This document shows positions 46,908 to 57,630 of a stretch of 64,000 nucleotides of DNA, piece after piece. The notes below the pieces were generated by a model. The model worked only from the letters and a program-made list of their open reading frames with translations. It was not told where the DNA came from and did no database searches. A program made the position numbers and the translations under genes. Each line of letters starts with the position of its first letter. Position 1 is the stretch's first letter. Source of the DNA: Isoetes taiwanensis (lineage: Eukaryota > Streptophyta > Lycopodiopsida > Isoetales > Isoetaceae); NCBI GenBank assembly GCA_021234155.1, contig JAJEKV010000054.1:3581962-3645961 (forward strand), given 5' to 3'.

Positions 46908-47521
46908 TTAGGCTGTGCCAACTGTTCGCCCCAAGTTTCTAAGGATGTTGGTGGTCGTGCCACCTTGGAGTGCTATCACCAAGTCTTCGACCCTCCTCTC
47001 CGATGTGTAGGCCGCGGTGACGGCCAACCTGGCATGTCGCCTATAGGGGACCGCAAAGTCAAAGATGCTTAAAGCTATTGTCCTCTTGACGAGGATGACA
47101 TGGTCGATGTTTGAGGGCATTCGGGCATTTCTTCTGAATCCTGAGAGGGCAATCAGCATGAAAACTCCTTCTTCTCCGCTGGGCTGAACTGGCAGTGTAT
47201 GACCGCTATCCTTCCATCGGTGAGCAGTGGCAAGTAAAACCTGAGGGCTTTGTCGTGCCATGCCTCCCCTGCCTCCTCTCCGGTTCTGATTGCAGCCCTG
47301 TGTCTTCCCGTATATTCGTCCACCGGTACTGCTCTCATCTCCCTGTAGTGGTCAAACGTAGACCTAGAAGAGGTCAAGTTGATACCGCCTCTTTCCTGTC
47401 CGACTGGTGCGATTGCAGAGGTGCTGTGTTCGTTGTTTTCCCTCTGATTCCCATTCGCTCTTGGAGCGCTATGAACTCCTCCTCTGTGGGTAGTTCACGC
47501 TGTGCCATTGCATCTGTCTAA
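46908..47521 (-). pseudogene. Unrecognised ORF upstream of gag
   Basis: This starts at MAQRELPTEEEFIALQERM (47,512) and continues in a second frame (TSSRSTFDHYREMRAVPVDE to FSPAEKKEF) and a third (VFMLIALSGFRRNARMPSNI to ILRNLGRTVGTA, stop at 46,908). The three pieces abut, which suggests one protein of about 200 residues broken by two frameshifts. It has mixed alpha/beta character and no motif I know. Its place directly before gag suggests a retroelement accessory or capsid-related role, which is inference only. Confidence 0.5.
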
Positions 47522-47552
47522 TGTCGGTGTAGGCTTCTATAACTGTTGATGA

Positions 47553-48387
47553 CTAGCCAGTGTACGTGCGGACCTCCCTGATACTGATGGGAAAGTCTTG
47601 AGTCTCCAGGTCGATGAAATCATCGAGGTCGGGCTGCTGGCATAGGAGGTCTAGGAGCTTGTCTATCTTGTAACCCCTGTCCCTACACTCGGGGAGGTTC
47701 TTGATGTCATGTAGGGTCAGGTATGCTTCTCCTTGAATGATGACTGGGGTTAGGCTGGTGATGCCTAACCCAAGTGGTGGAGTTGTCCTTGTTGCTCTTA
47801 ACCCCTCTTTGAAGCTCGGGAGGTCTTCTTCGGCTTGCTGCCTTTCCTGTGTGGGGTCGACGTCAATGATGTCTTCCCACGTCAGACCCACGTCCTTCCT
47901 CTTCCTCTTGCTCCGCTTCTTCGTACTCCAGAAGCATCTGCTCCTCTTCACTTGCTTCCATAGTCATGGGCTCAAGCTCTAGGGGTTGAACAGAGGGTTC
48001 TCCTATCTGGGTTTGGGCTCTTTGGGACAAGAATATAGCTACAGCTGCAGTGTAGGAGAAATATCTCCTCCTATTTACAGCTACAGACATGTAGTTGGGC
48101 ATGCAGCTAGCCTTATTTTCTAGGTACTTGTCTATCTTTGGAATGTCCTTCAGAGCTACACGAAGGGCCATGCTAGGTGCAAAGTATCCTATGCAAGGGG
48201 GAAGTTCTACCAAAGAGGGCCCTATCTTGGCATGGAACTCGGTCATGATCTCGTGATAGTAAGGAGTAGCATTGATGGTGGCATCCACATCGATCTCCTT
48301 CTGAAAGACAGCGAAGATTGAGTCGATGTCAGCTTCAGCCACATGAGTAGTGGCGCTGTACCATCGCCTGAATGCAGAGGTTGCCAT
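47553..48387 (-). pseudogene. Unrecognised ORF with acidic middle, between H3-like gene and gag
   Basis: This starts at MATSAFRRWYSATTHVAEAD (48,387) and runs as one frame to an acidic stretch (EASEEEQMLLEYEEAEQEEE, about 47,900). It continues after a frameshift as DVGLTWEDIIDVDPTQERQQ and ends ISIREVRTYTG (47,553). Total would be about 275 residues. I recognise no domain. The leader in front of it resembles that of the H3-like gene, so the two were probably expressed together. Confidence 0.5.
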
Positions 48388-48545
48388 GATGTTAGAGCTG
48401 TTGGGGTTATCAAACAGATATGGAAGCGCCTCTGGGAGCTGAGAAATCGCCTTGGAGTGAGGAGCAGTAGAGTAGGGTGCAAATGAGGGTTGTGGTCCTA
48501 TTTACAGGCAAAACCCTAATTTGAGAAAAATTTAGGGTTTGGAGT
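48388..48545 (-). promoter_or_regulatory. Promoter and leader of the 48.4-kb ORF
   Basis: On the minus strand, AAACCCTAAA (48,531-48,540) and TTAGGGTTTT (48,511-48,519) are telo-box motifs, common in promoters of plant growth-related genes. A TATA-like TAAATAGG follows (about 48,498-48,505). The leader then has CTGCTCCTCACTCC and AAGGCGATTTCTCAGC, closely resembling the H3-like gene's leader. Confidence 0.5.
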
Positions 48546-49100
48546 TATCTATCACTTTGAAGTGCTGCTATGCAATTCATAGGTAATCTAGGTTAAAGAG
48601 TGCATCCTAAGGATCCTATTGCAACAAATTCCATCTAATTTGGAGGTAGTTGGGATGAGTTTGGGCCATTTTGTTCTGACCACTCACACAGTGCGTGAGA
48701 GCCATTTTCAAAAAGTTTGGAAGTGCTCCTGGCGCACTCTGTGAGGGGTGGGCTCTTGTTTGGGTCCAAGATGGCTCAAAATTTACATTCTAAGGGTAGA
48801 ATCCTACCTATCTCGGTGAGTTAGGGCAGTTTGTGCCCTTACTTTCTACATTTTAGCAAGTCTGAAAAGAGATCAGTGGCCGACCACTCACACAGTGCGC
48901 GAGAGCCATTTTCAAAAAGTTTGGAAATGCTCTTGGTGCACTCTGTGAGGGATGGGGTCAAAAACACTGACTTTTTGTCCAAATTAGGTAATTCTAATTG
49001 CACATATCATTAATACAACCTTATTACTTATAATTTTGCACTTCAACTTGATCAAAACATATTTTTATATTTATAAAAAGTTCTGTAATTACAACAGGTT
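48546..49100. repeat. Spacer with two hairpin-forming direct repeats
   Basis: A 70-bp unit occurs at 48,678-48,746 and 48,882-48,951 (period 204 bp). In each, CTCACACAGTGCG pairs with CGCACTCTGTGAG (one mismatch) around a 40-bp loop with TTTTCAAAAAGTTTGG. They lie in the 3' flank of the H3-like gene and upstream of the next promoter. Confidence 0.7.
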
Positions 49101-50233
49101 AACAATCTTCCTTCTTAATAAACCTAGATTATTTCATATCCCTAGGCATACAAGTTACTCTCTTTGCATGGAGAGCACATGCTAGCGAGTCTTCGAAGTG
49201 CTAGATTAGTTTTTGCTCTGCTGCCTCCTGCAACGCGAGTAACATATCATCTGTCACTCTCTTGGTTTTATCGAATTCTTGCAGGATCTCGCGGGTCAAT
49301 CTTGCGAAGGCAGCTCTTGGTATCAGCAGTCCGTAGCTCCTCTGAAAATGACGGATCTCCCGAGCAGCTCTTGCAAAATAGGAGTCCGCCTTTCTCTTCA
49401 TCAGCTTCTTCGGGGGTACGGGTCTCTCCGGGGGCGGTTTCAACGTGTTCTTCTTGGATGTCCTTCCTCTCTCCACGTACCTTACCTTGTGTTCTTCATA
49501 GTATTTCGAGTACTCCTCGTACATTTTCATGTATTCGTTGTACTCCTTCAACTTCTTTCTGTATTCTCGCTCGTGCTTGAGTACATACGACTCTCGTGCC
49601 GGCCTGCCCTTCTTCGGATCTGTTGTCGGCTTCGGCCACTTGGGGTATGGGGGAGCTGCTGCAGACTCTTCCTCCTCAGCATCTACATTCGAAGGTCCCG
49701 AGCCTTCTGCTGGGCGGGAAACTCCTGACTCCTCCTCGTCTGACTCACTGTCCGATGACGACGGCAGTCTGTCGGGCTCCCGCTCCCTTATGCTTATCCC
49801 TTTCGTTGGTGTTGACTTTGTTCTTGGGCACCTCAGGATCCTTCTGTTTGTCCTCCTCCAACTTTTGGCGCTCCTCCCTCAATCTCTTCCGCTCCAGCTT
49901 CTCTTCAATCCTCTTCCTCTTTGCTGCTCTCTTCTTCTTTGCCATCTTCTTCAACTTACGTACCAGCTCCTCTGGTAGTGCTTCGTCCTGGTCATCCTCG
50001 TTTGCTCCTCCATCGCCCTGATTCTCGGGGTTTTCCTCTTCGGGGTTTTGGGGATATTCTTCCTCGTCCTGATGTTCTTGATCCTCCTCCTCAGCATCAG
50101 GATTTGTGTCGGGGTTCTCTTCTCGCCTGGCTCGCTCCTGAGCCTCTCTGGCCTTCTGTTGAGCTGCGAGGACCTGGGTGCTGATATAATCGACTGGCAC
50201 TACCATCCGAGCGGTTTGTTTGGTGCGGGCCAT
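49101..50233 (-). pseudogene. Histone H3-like protein with very long inserted tail
   Basis: The frame from 50,233 begins MARTKQTARMVVP: residues 2-9 equal the first eight residues of mature histone H3, including the K4 context. Then come a Glu/Asp-rich stretch (about residues 40-90), a basic coil (KLKKMAKKKRAAKRKR) and, after one frameshift near 49,790, a Ser/Asp/Glu run (SSSDSESDEEE) and a Tyr-rich coil (EYNEYMKMYEEYSKYYEE). The C-terminal part aligns with the H3 fold: AREIRHFQRSYGLLIPRAAF (alphaN-alpha1), RLTREILQEF, MLLALQEAAEQKLI (alpha2) and HFEDSLACALHAKRVTCMPR (loop 2). Spacing matches H3 residue for residue from alpha1 to loop 2. A TAG interrupts alpha2 (at 49,202) and alpha3 is missing. 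It is a broken copy. Confidence 0.85.
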
Positions 50234-50370
50234 GTTTTGAAATAAGTTGATCGCCTTCTGAGCGCCTAAAAATCGCCTTGTTGGACGGAGAGCAGCTAGC
50301 TGGAGATGGAAAGTGAAAATGAAGAACCTTAATGGTCTATTTATTGGTTTGGGGATTTTAGGGTTTGGAC
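50234..50370 (-). promoter_or_regulatory. Promoter and leader of the H3-like gene
   Basis: On the minus strand a telo-box AAACCCTAAAA (50,356-50,366) precedes CCAATAAATAG (50,337-50,347, CCAAT plus TATA-like). A leader of about 100 nt then contains CTGCTCTCCGTCC and AAGGCGATTTTTAGGCG before the ATG (50,233). This supports the ATG chosen for the H3-like frame. Confidence 0.5.
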
Positions 50371-50429
50371 CTGCAATTTCATGTCGTATCATTCTGTAAA
50401 GCATTTCCAACATCATCCTCTTTGCTTAT

Positions 50430-51079
50430 ACAACTAGATGAGAAATGGTCATTCTGTACTTTTTCTTGTTGGTTAATAGACGTTTTGTTCGTCCTTCAAA
50501 TAGAAATAAAAAAATCATGCTATAAAAACTCTGAAAAAAGATAAATTCTTAAGTTTAGATAAGTCTAAGCATAAAAGACAAATTCCAAATGAAGTCTGAC
50601 CATCTTACAAGCATAAAATGTTCCTACTGTTGCTGCATAGAGTCAACTCCATAGTCAAAATGACTGTGCATATGCCTATCCCTGCCATGAATCTACGCGA
50701 AAACAAGAGAAAACATGCAAGAAATACGCAAAGAATATCCTGGAATACTGGAAATACTTGATAGATCAGAGAAGAATACAAAGATTAGAGCTAGAAGGTT
50801 CAAGATTGGCATTGAAATGGAATGGTTTGATGAAAATGAGGCTCCTCTATATATATGAGACCAACAGCCAAGATCGTGCCACTCTAAATGGTGAGATTGT
50901 GCCAAGTGCCGTGCATGCATGTAGGTCTAGAATGTTCTAAAACCATCTGGAACCAGCTTTGAATATAAAAAAAATGCAATGAAATATCTTTAAAAAACAT
51001 CGATAGCTCACTTGGCAAAGGCATATGTTAGCCCTCTGTCGTATGCAACTACTCTTTTGCATCTGTGTGATGACCATCT
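50430..51079 (-). promoter_or_regulatory. Possible LTR-like upstream region
   Basis: No gene is seen. A minus-strand TATA (TCATATATATAGAGG, 50,842-50,856) followed by a pyrimidine-rich transcribed-looking stretch resembles the U3/R part of a plant LTR. No second copy exists in the window to confirm it. If it is an LTR, it would be the 5' LTR of the element that holds the H3-like gene and gag. Confidence 0.3.
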
Positions 51080-52507
51080 TTGTATGTACAAGTATTATAC
51101 TTGTATGATCGTCAGCCCATTCTCCTCCTTCGATGGCAACGAGTCTTTGGAGCTGGAGCTACAATGCTTGGATTTGGTTATCTAGATAATGTCAGTAGAA
51201 CTCCACAACTTTGTCGGATGCATTATTTAGATTCTCTGCAGTTTCTATGTGCAATCACTTGGAGAATATCCTTTCCAATTGACAAATATAAACGTCGACG
51301 AAGAAACTTGGAATCCAAAATCTCTCGAACTTCGACCTCCTCGTGTTCACTGGTGGAACCGATGGAGGAACTCGATCTAGGAAGACATTAGGTGTGGATG
51401 ACTTCAATAATAAAACATGAAAGACTGGATGAAGATGAAGAACTAGGAGTAGCTCGAGCCAGAATGCAACACCAATAATCTGAGTCGTGATCCGGTAAGA
51501 ATCAAGGCGACAATAATTAAGCTTATTGCAAAGACGTGTGGTAGGGATGTGTCTATGCAGAAGCCAAACAAGATCACTAACATGAAAATGGAGGAGCTTC
51601 TTGATGATGTAAATCAACATAATTTCAATACGTTATTGCACTCACTGAAGATGATGCTCAAGATTTGATTAAAATATCTGGAGTTTCTCAAACCAAGACT
51701 CAGCACTAGATTGATAGAGTCAGATCCAATAGTACGAAGAGACCAACGAGGATGCTGGCCAGTTTAGAAAGAACGGAGTCTGGCTGTAGAAGCATGCACT
51801 GAGTTGTTACAGGCAAACTCAGCTAATGAAAGCCAATCAACCCAATCATCCTACTGGTAACTGATAAAACACCTCAAATATTGTCCCAAAGTTTGATTAG
51901 TGCGCTATGCTTAGCCATTGCTTTTTGGATGATGACCGGAAGTCAATGAACATTTGATATATAATAGCTTCAATAGTCACTTTCAAAAGCCGCGACAAAC
52001 TGAAGTCCCGATCACTGACGATAGTGTCTGGCAATCCATGAAGTTTGACTATTTCATGAAGAAGAAGATCAGCTTTTCTATCACTGGTGATGGCGACGTT
52101 GCAAAGAATAAAATGAGCCATCGTAAAGAAACGATCAACAATGACCATGATGGCATCATGACCTCGAGAGAGTGGCAACTCCATAATAAAATCTACAGAA
52201 TACTCCTCTAAGGTCCATCTAGAATAGACAACGACTGTAAAAGACCATGACGAAGATGTCTCAGAACCTTCGCTCGACAGTATATATCACAGAATCGAAC
52301 AAAAACTTCGGCAGAGCGATGGAGCCCAGGCCACCAATACTCTCGACTCATAAATTCAAGAGTCTTGGCTCTAAAATTTTGGCATAGGCGAGTCATGTAA
52401 AGCTTAGAGAACCGAAGCCTAGACACACCATCTAAGACATACAAAAGTCCATCAGGAGACAAAAGTCCATCTCAAACCTCAAAATGATCATAGTCCGACC
52501 GCATTTA
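51080..52507 (-). pseudogene. Ty3 chromovirus integrase and chromodomain, upstream part interrupted
   Basis: The zinc-binding part reads SREYWWPGLHRSAEVFVRFC (about 52,345-52,285). The core begins MELPLSRGHDAIMVIVDRFF with MAHFILCNVAITSD and LHGLPDTIVSDRDFS (52,184-52,000). The C-terminal part is HFHVSDLVWLLHRHIPTTRL to LHPVFHVLLLKSSTP (51,590-51,390), followed by a chromodomain-like end with ENLNNASDKVVEF in another frame (about 51,240). Wording resembles Tcn1-type chromoviruses, common in mosses and lycophytes. Stops and frameshifts are frequent. The gene is interrupted at 52,507 by a DNA transposon and resumes at 61,605. Confidence 0.75.
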
Positions 52508-52549
52508 GGGTAAAAGAAAGCTAGGGTGTCTTACATTTGGCCAAATGTA
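52508..52549 (+). repeat. Left TIR and subterminal palindrome
   Basis: The 24-bp TIR is followed directly by the perfect 18-bp palindrome TACATTTGGCCAAATGTA (52,532-52,549). The right end has a matching palindrome just inside its TIR. Confidence 0.9.
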
Positions 52550-52779
52550 GAGTAAGAGATGTATCACATTTCAAATACATAACCGTTTTTTCAGTATGTA
52601 CATAATAGCTATATTATGGAATCTTTTTTTTCGGAACTACTTGCCACGTCAATTAAAACGCAATCATGAAGCAGATTTCAATTCCCGCCGCTGTAACCAC
52701 TCCAAGAAACGCCTGAACGTTAGGAGAATTTCCCACTTTCTGGCTAAAACTTCGCCCAGCTCCAGGATTTCCCTCCTTC

Positions 52780-55700
52780 TTGCCAGAATTCCTCCAGCTA
52801 ACCCTAAACCACGCAAGAACCATGATGAACAACGAAGGAACAGAAATGGCGCAAGAAGATTGCAATATCGGGAATGTGACAAAGAAAATGAAGCGTAAGA
52901 TTGATGAAATTTGTAAATTTATATATGATCAGGTTCAAGATTTACGTCCTGTGCAAAGGAGAGCTTTAGCAGTGAAAACTGTTCGGGATGAAAGGCTGCA
53001 CTTCTTTTTTGAACCTGCCATTGGAAATCCAGCGCAAGCAATTCTGAAGGATACTATGCTAAAAAATATCCGTGAAGGTCTGCAGGAAGTGAAAAGAGCA
53101 AATAGCAATGATAAATTAGCAGCTAAGCATTCCCTGTTATCAATGATTGTTGGTGAGAATGGAAAACTCAGGCAAAAAGGAGTAGCCTCCAGAATTCTTC
53201 AAGTGCAAGCAAGAAACCTCACAAAAGCTGCAATTAGAAGAAAGCGGATGTCATTATCAGGTGCTAATATGTGGGCACTGGCAGGAAGGCAACCCAGGGC
53301 AGACATGCTTCCGGAATCAACCAAACAGTTGGTAAATGAGTTTTGGTTAACCCACACAAAAACTTCTCCAAAGTACAGGGATGTCAGGAAGAAAAGGACA
53401 CTTCCAATCCAGTTTTTGGACATGCCCCAGGTCAGTTTTAAGTCTTTTAATCCTCTTTCTTGCAAGCTTGATAGAAGCTAGCTTATGTGCATCCTGGATA
53501 AGTTTAGTAATCCTATTTGCATTCCATGTAAGGGATGTATCTGATATACATTGTAGTACATCCAACTACAATAATTATATTTTTACACTTGGAGGTACTT
53601 GAATGGGCTATGTTTAACAGAAAAGTACTTGGATGTACTTCCAGTTACATCCAATGTGGCATAAGGCGTAAAATGTGTTGAAAAGTCAGTCGGTTATTAT
53701 AGTCTTGCTTTTTGTAGTTCCCAAGTACATTATAGTACATTTTAAGCCTTTCGATCTCAGGATAGTCTTTAAAGATAGGGTGATACATAAAAGTATTTAA
53801 ATGTACTTCCTTCCATAAGAAAAGTATGAAATACATACATACATGTAATACGCTGATACCGTCGCGGACTGGTTACATATTGAGTTTTTTATGTACATCC
53901 GAACTCTTTGAGTACATTATTTATACATTTGTACATATCATGTACTGTGGTATGTATGATGGTGTGGTATAGTAGTTGAATGTATATCAAATCATGATCC
54001 GAAGTGCCATAGAACTAATGCAATGTCCGCAACATCTTTGAATTCGTAAGTAGTTCTAATTTATATCTTACTTATACATGCCATTTTTTTTTCCTTGCAG
54101 AGTGAATTGTATGAGATGTTCAAAGATGAACATCCCGAAGTGAAGATTAGCATCGAAAAGTTCGAATTTTTAAGCCTACGCGGTGTGAGAAGGTTGAAAG
54201 AGAGGAACACATGCCGCCGCTGCGGAAGCATGAACAAGCTGATCTATACAGAAAGCTTTTAGCATCCCGAGGAGCAAATTTCATGCCAACCGTACATGTT
54301 CTTGTGGTGTTTGTGCGCCAGATGAGAACAATGGCGCCCGCCAAGCTCCTTCTAAAACATTTCAAAATGTTGGTGCTATGTGGAGAGCTACGGGCCCCGT
54401 GATAAGGAAGGCTAAGAGTGGCATAGTTTGACCTGTGGAAGGGAGAGTGCCGTAACCGTGGTAATCGAAAAATATTCAAATCTGGTCCTAAGGAGAAAGA
54501 GTCGCAGAATGAGAACATTGAATGGCAAGTTTACAAGCACGCGGAACTAACCTTCCAAAGCCGGCACTTCAAGGAGGTTGAAGCTTGTTACCGAAAAGGG
54601 ACTCCGTGTACATTGCTTGACAAGATGTTTCAAGCACCTTACAAAGTTCACTATTCACAACTTTTTCAGCAAGTTGGCGAGCAAACAATTCGTGAAATCG
54701 TGCAAAATTTGAGGGATGATTCTGCTTTTGTCAAGAATGGACTTTGCAGAGAACTACACTTTGCGACCATTCAGTGGAAGTTCAGTCCGAAGCATTGGAA
54801 CAATGACCGATAACTATTCCGTGCATATAACCATGATGAAAGTCAATGGCGAAAGCTGAAAAAACTGTTCATTTGTATGTTTCGATGTTATGAAGCATGA
54901 TGCTTTCTTTGTTCAGCCGCGACTCAAGAAGCACCATATTTGGATGATGCAAAAGGTTTTGGCCACATCAAATACCATGTCATGTGGTCCGATGGGTGTG
55001 CCGCTTTCGCTTTAAGTGTTCTCGAGCCTTTTATTTGAATGTGGCCCAATATTATAACAGGTATAAAATTAGGATGCAAGTGGAATTATTTTGGCTCGTG
55101 CCATGGAAAAGGAGAACATGATGGGCGTGTCGCTTTGGAGAAAAGGTTCCTAGCACGAAAGCAAAGGAAAGAGAATGGTGTTCCGATTTTGGGTGCCAAC
55201 TCGCTTGCACTTTGTCGAGACAAAAGAAGTGCAAAATGGACAGAGTCATATGGGAGGTGATGGCGTAAGACATTAACAGGGACCCTCGCTCAGATTGTGA
55301 GACATTGCCCGGTACTCTAGCTATACATTGTGTGTTCCGCTATTAATCCGGTGACCCAACACTTGTCATGTATAGATCCCCGCCATGTTTTTGCAATGGT
55401 TGCTTGAATTTCAGATGGGGAGAATGTGAGAATCTCGAGCATTGTGGTGCATGGAAGCTGACAAACCGGAGCCTAGTTCGCCCGTGTCTAATTTAACAAG
55501 AAGAGCTAGTTGGTTTTATGCAACCGATGAGCAAGAACTATCCGATGTACTCCAAATTGGAGACATATTTGCATCTTTTGCTGCCCTGTGGAATCATGAA
55601 AATGTTCCATACTTCGCCCTCCTATGCGTGAAGGAGATGCATATTCTTCGTGAAGATGTGATTGACGACTATGGAAATAGAATGTCGGGTGGGTGATTGT

Positions 55701-55925
55701 GGTTATAGCTGGTCATTACTATCAACCGCTACAAGGCACAAAGCACAAGTACAAGTTGCCGGATGACAAAATAGTATTGGTACCAAATTTGAATCAGAAT
55801 TGGAGCAAAGTTCACGATGCAAACAGTCAAGCATAAGTTGAAGGGGGCACGACAAAGATATATGATCACACGAGAGGTGCATGACATGCTTATATCAAGC
55901 CTACCTGAGATTGTTGAGTGCACAT
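52780..55925 (+). pseudogene. DDE-like transposase of the 9.1-kb transposon
   Basis: Exon 1 runs from Met at 52,822 (or 52,780) to 53,430 and ends DMPQ at a GT donor; exon 2 begins at 54,101 after TTCCTTGCAG and reads SELYEMFKDEHPEVKISIEK. Then follow a damaged Cys-rich module (NTCRRCGS, HANRTCSCGVCAPDENNG), AELTFQSRHFKEVEACYRKG (about 54,545), a block WSDG (about 54,990) and NYFGSCHGKGEHDG (about 55,095). The SDG and HGKGEHDG blocks recall the second Asp and the Glu of a DDE transposase family I know from mosses and some animals. The first Asp is not visible here. Many stops make it inactive. Confidence 0.6.
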
Positions 55926-55971
55926 GACTAAGTTCTGTACAAAGGAACTTTCATATTTGCCATCATCTTTC

Positions 55972-56520
55972 GTTATGTTGAGAAAACTAGTCGATTGTCG
56001 TAAGTTTTTTTGTTATTTACTTATTTTTAAAGGAAGTGCATTTTGATACTTCAATTTCAAAGATCACGTAATATCTTCTCGTGACCAAGCAAAATGTATA
56101 TCATAAAGTACAAAATGTTTATCAATTGTTGCATGAAGAAGTTAAACTAGTCTCAGTGTTATGTTGAGAAAACTAGTCGATTGTCGCAAGTTTTTTTTCT
56201 TATTTACTTATTTTTAATCTGATGTGCATTTTGATACTTAAATTTCAAGATCACACAATATCTTCTCGCTTCCAAGCACAATGTATATCGAAAGTACAAA
56301 ATGTTTATCAATTGTTGCATGAAGAAGTTAAACTAGTCGTGTTATGTTGAGAAAACTAGTCGATTGTCGCAAGTTTTTCTTATTTACTTATTTTTAATCT
56401 GAAGTGCATTTTGATACTTAAATTTCAAGATCACACAATATCTTCTCGCTTCCAAGCACAATGTATATCGAAAGTACAAAATGTTCATCAATTGTTGCAT
56501 GAAGAAGTTAAACTAGTCTC
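55972..56520 (+). repeat. Three tandem units of about 183 bp
   Basis: Units at 55,972-56,157, 56,158-56,340 and 56,341-56,520 share the start GTTATGTTGAGAAAACTAG and the end GCATGAAGAAGTTAAACTAG. They lie between the convergent transposase and FCP1-like genes. The second and third units are most alike, so they duplicated last. Confidence 0.9.
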
Positions 56521-56759
56521 AGGAACTTGTTCTGTTATAATGGATATCAATAGCTTTTCTTTTGATTCATGAAACAAAGAAGAAAGTGGAACATGTATGG
56601 AGACAAAACTCTTGTATTACATATCACAAGATATACAACCGGTCATATCATATATGATGCCAATATATACAAGTCCGTTGTTCATGTTTTATATTAACAT
56701 TAATTTACATTCAAAATCTGGTCACAAAACCGATGTGAAGCCAAGACATACTATTATTC

Positions 56760-57500
56760 TCATTGTTTTAATATGTTACTTTTTTTGCAGCTTGTCCATA
56801 GCCTCGACATGCCATCTCTATCATTGTAGCCCTCTGAAAGCATTTGCCTCCAAACAGCTGTTGTTAGTACATCGGATGGATTGCGTAAAGGATTCTGCTT
56901 CACATACTGTTGCAGGTCTGGTGCTATCAACAAACCCTCTAGCCATGGTTTTGGAAGTGTCAAGAGACCCGTGGTCTTCAACATCACTTTCCCCGCCATG
57001 AAGGTGGGCATATGCAATTTTCGTTGGGATTGAAGAGCATCTTGTACTCGGAGTCGTCTACTATTAGTGTGTTGCTGTTATTCCTGTCTGGATACTTCTC
57101 GTATATAAACTCAATTGGCTTCAGATACAAAGGTTTATCTTCACTTGCTGCAATCCGGAAAGGCAGCTCCAAAAAGGGTTTCTTCCATCAAAGGTGAACC
57201 TTAAGTCCCTTTATCTCAAGGCCATTGTCAAGATTTTATCCACTACTCTTGATAGGTTCCATGGAGCTATTGATGACCATATTCCTACTTCAAAGTGTTC
57301 AAATACAAATTCCGTGAATTGCCTAGGTGGGGCCTTAAAACAACACTTTCTTGCCTATTATGTCATAATTTCCAACTAGCTGATCATCCGATACCAAAGT
57401 CCTATGTATTTGTTTTGCCAAAACATTATTGATATCAAACACTATCAACCTTTTTCTCAGACACCGATATGAAAGAACATGCAATTTATCAATAAAGTAT
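56760..57500 (-). pseudogene. FCP1/HAD phosphatase-like gene inside the transposon
   Basis: Minus-strand frames give the FCP1-homology HAD order: motif I RKRLIVFDINNVLAKQ (about 57,465-57,420), motif II region FEVGIWSSIAPWNLSRVV (about 57,300-57,245), a Lys-bearing KPLYLKPIEFIYEKYP (about 57,140), and the acid motif NTLIVDDSEYKMLFNPNENC (about 57,090-57,030). FCP1-like enzymes remove phosphate from the RNA polymerase II tail and related targets. Here motif I has Asn where DxD expects its second Asp, so catalysis may be lost. A stop near 57,215 and a frameshift near 57,000 break the frame. Confidence 0.7.
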
Positions 57501-57630
57501 GGTGGAGTTGAATAAAAAGAGATTGTATTCAAATTCAATGAAAAAATGTGTATTTTATAATCAAATAGTGTTTAGCATTGACAATAGGGAGAGGCTGTTT
57601 CTTAGCAACATTTATTAGTACCGTGTGGTC

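Noticed and set aside
49279-50184. Overlapping plus-strand ORFs (149, 149 and 141 residues) opposite the H3-like gene
   Set aside because: They are antisense shadows of the Glu/Lys-rich H3-like protein and consist of Leu/Ser-rich simple sequence.
50993-51060. Possible tRNA gene (GATAGCTCACTTGGCAAAGGC)
   Set aside because: A-box-like start only; no B box or cloverleaf can be drawn.
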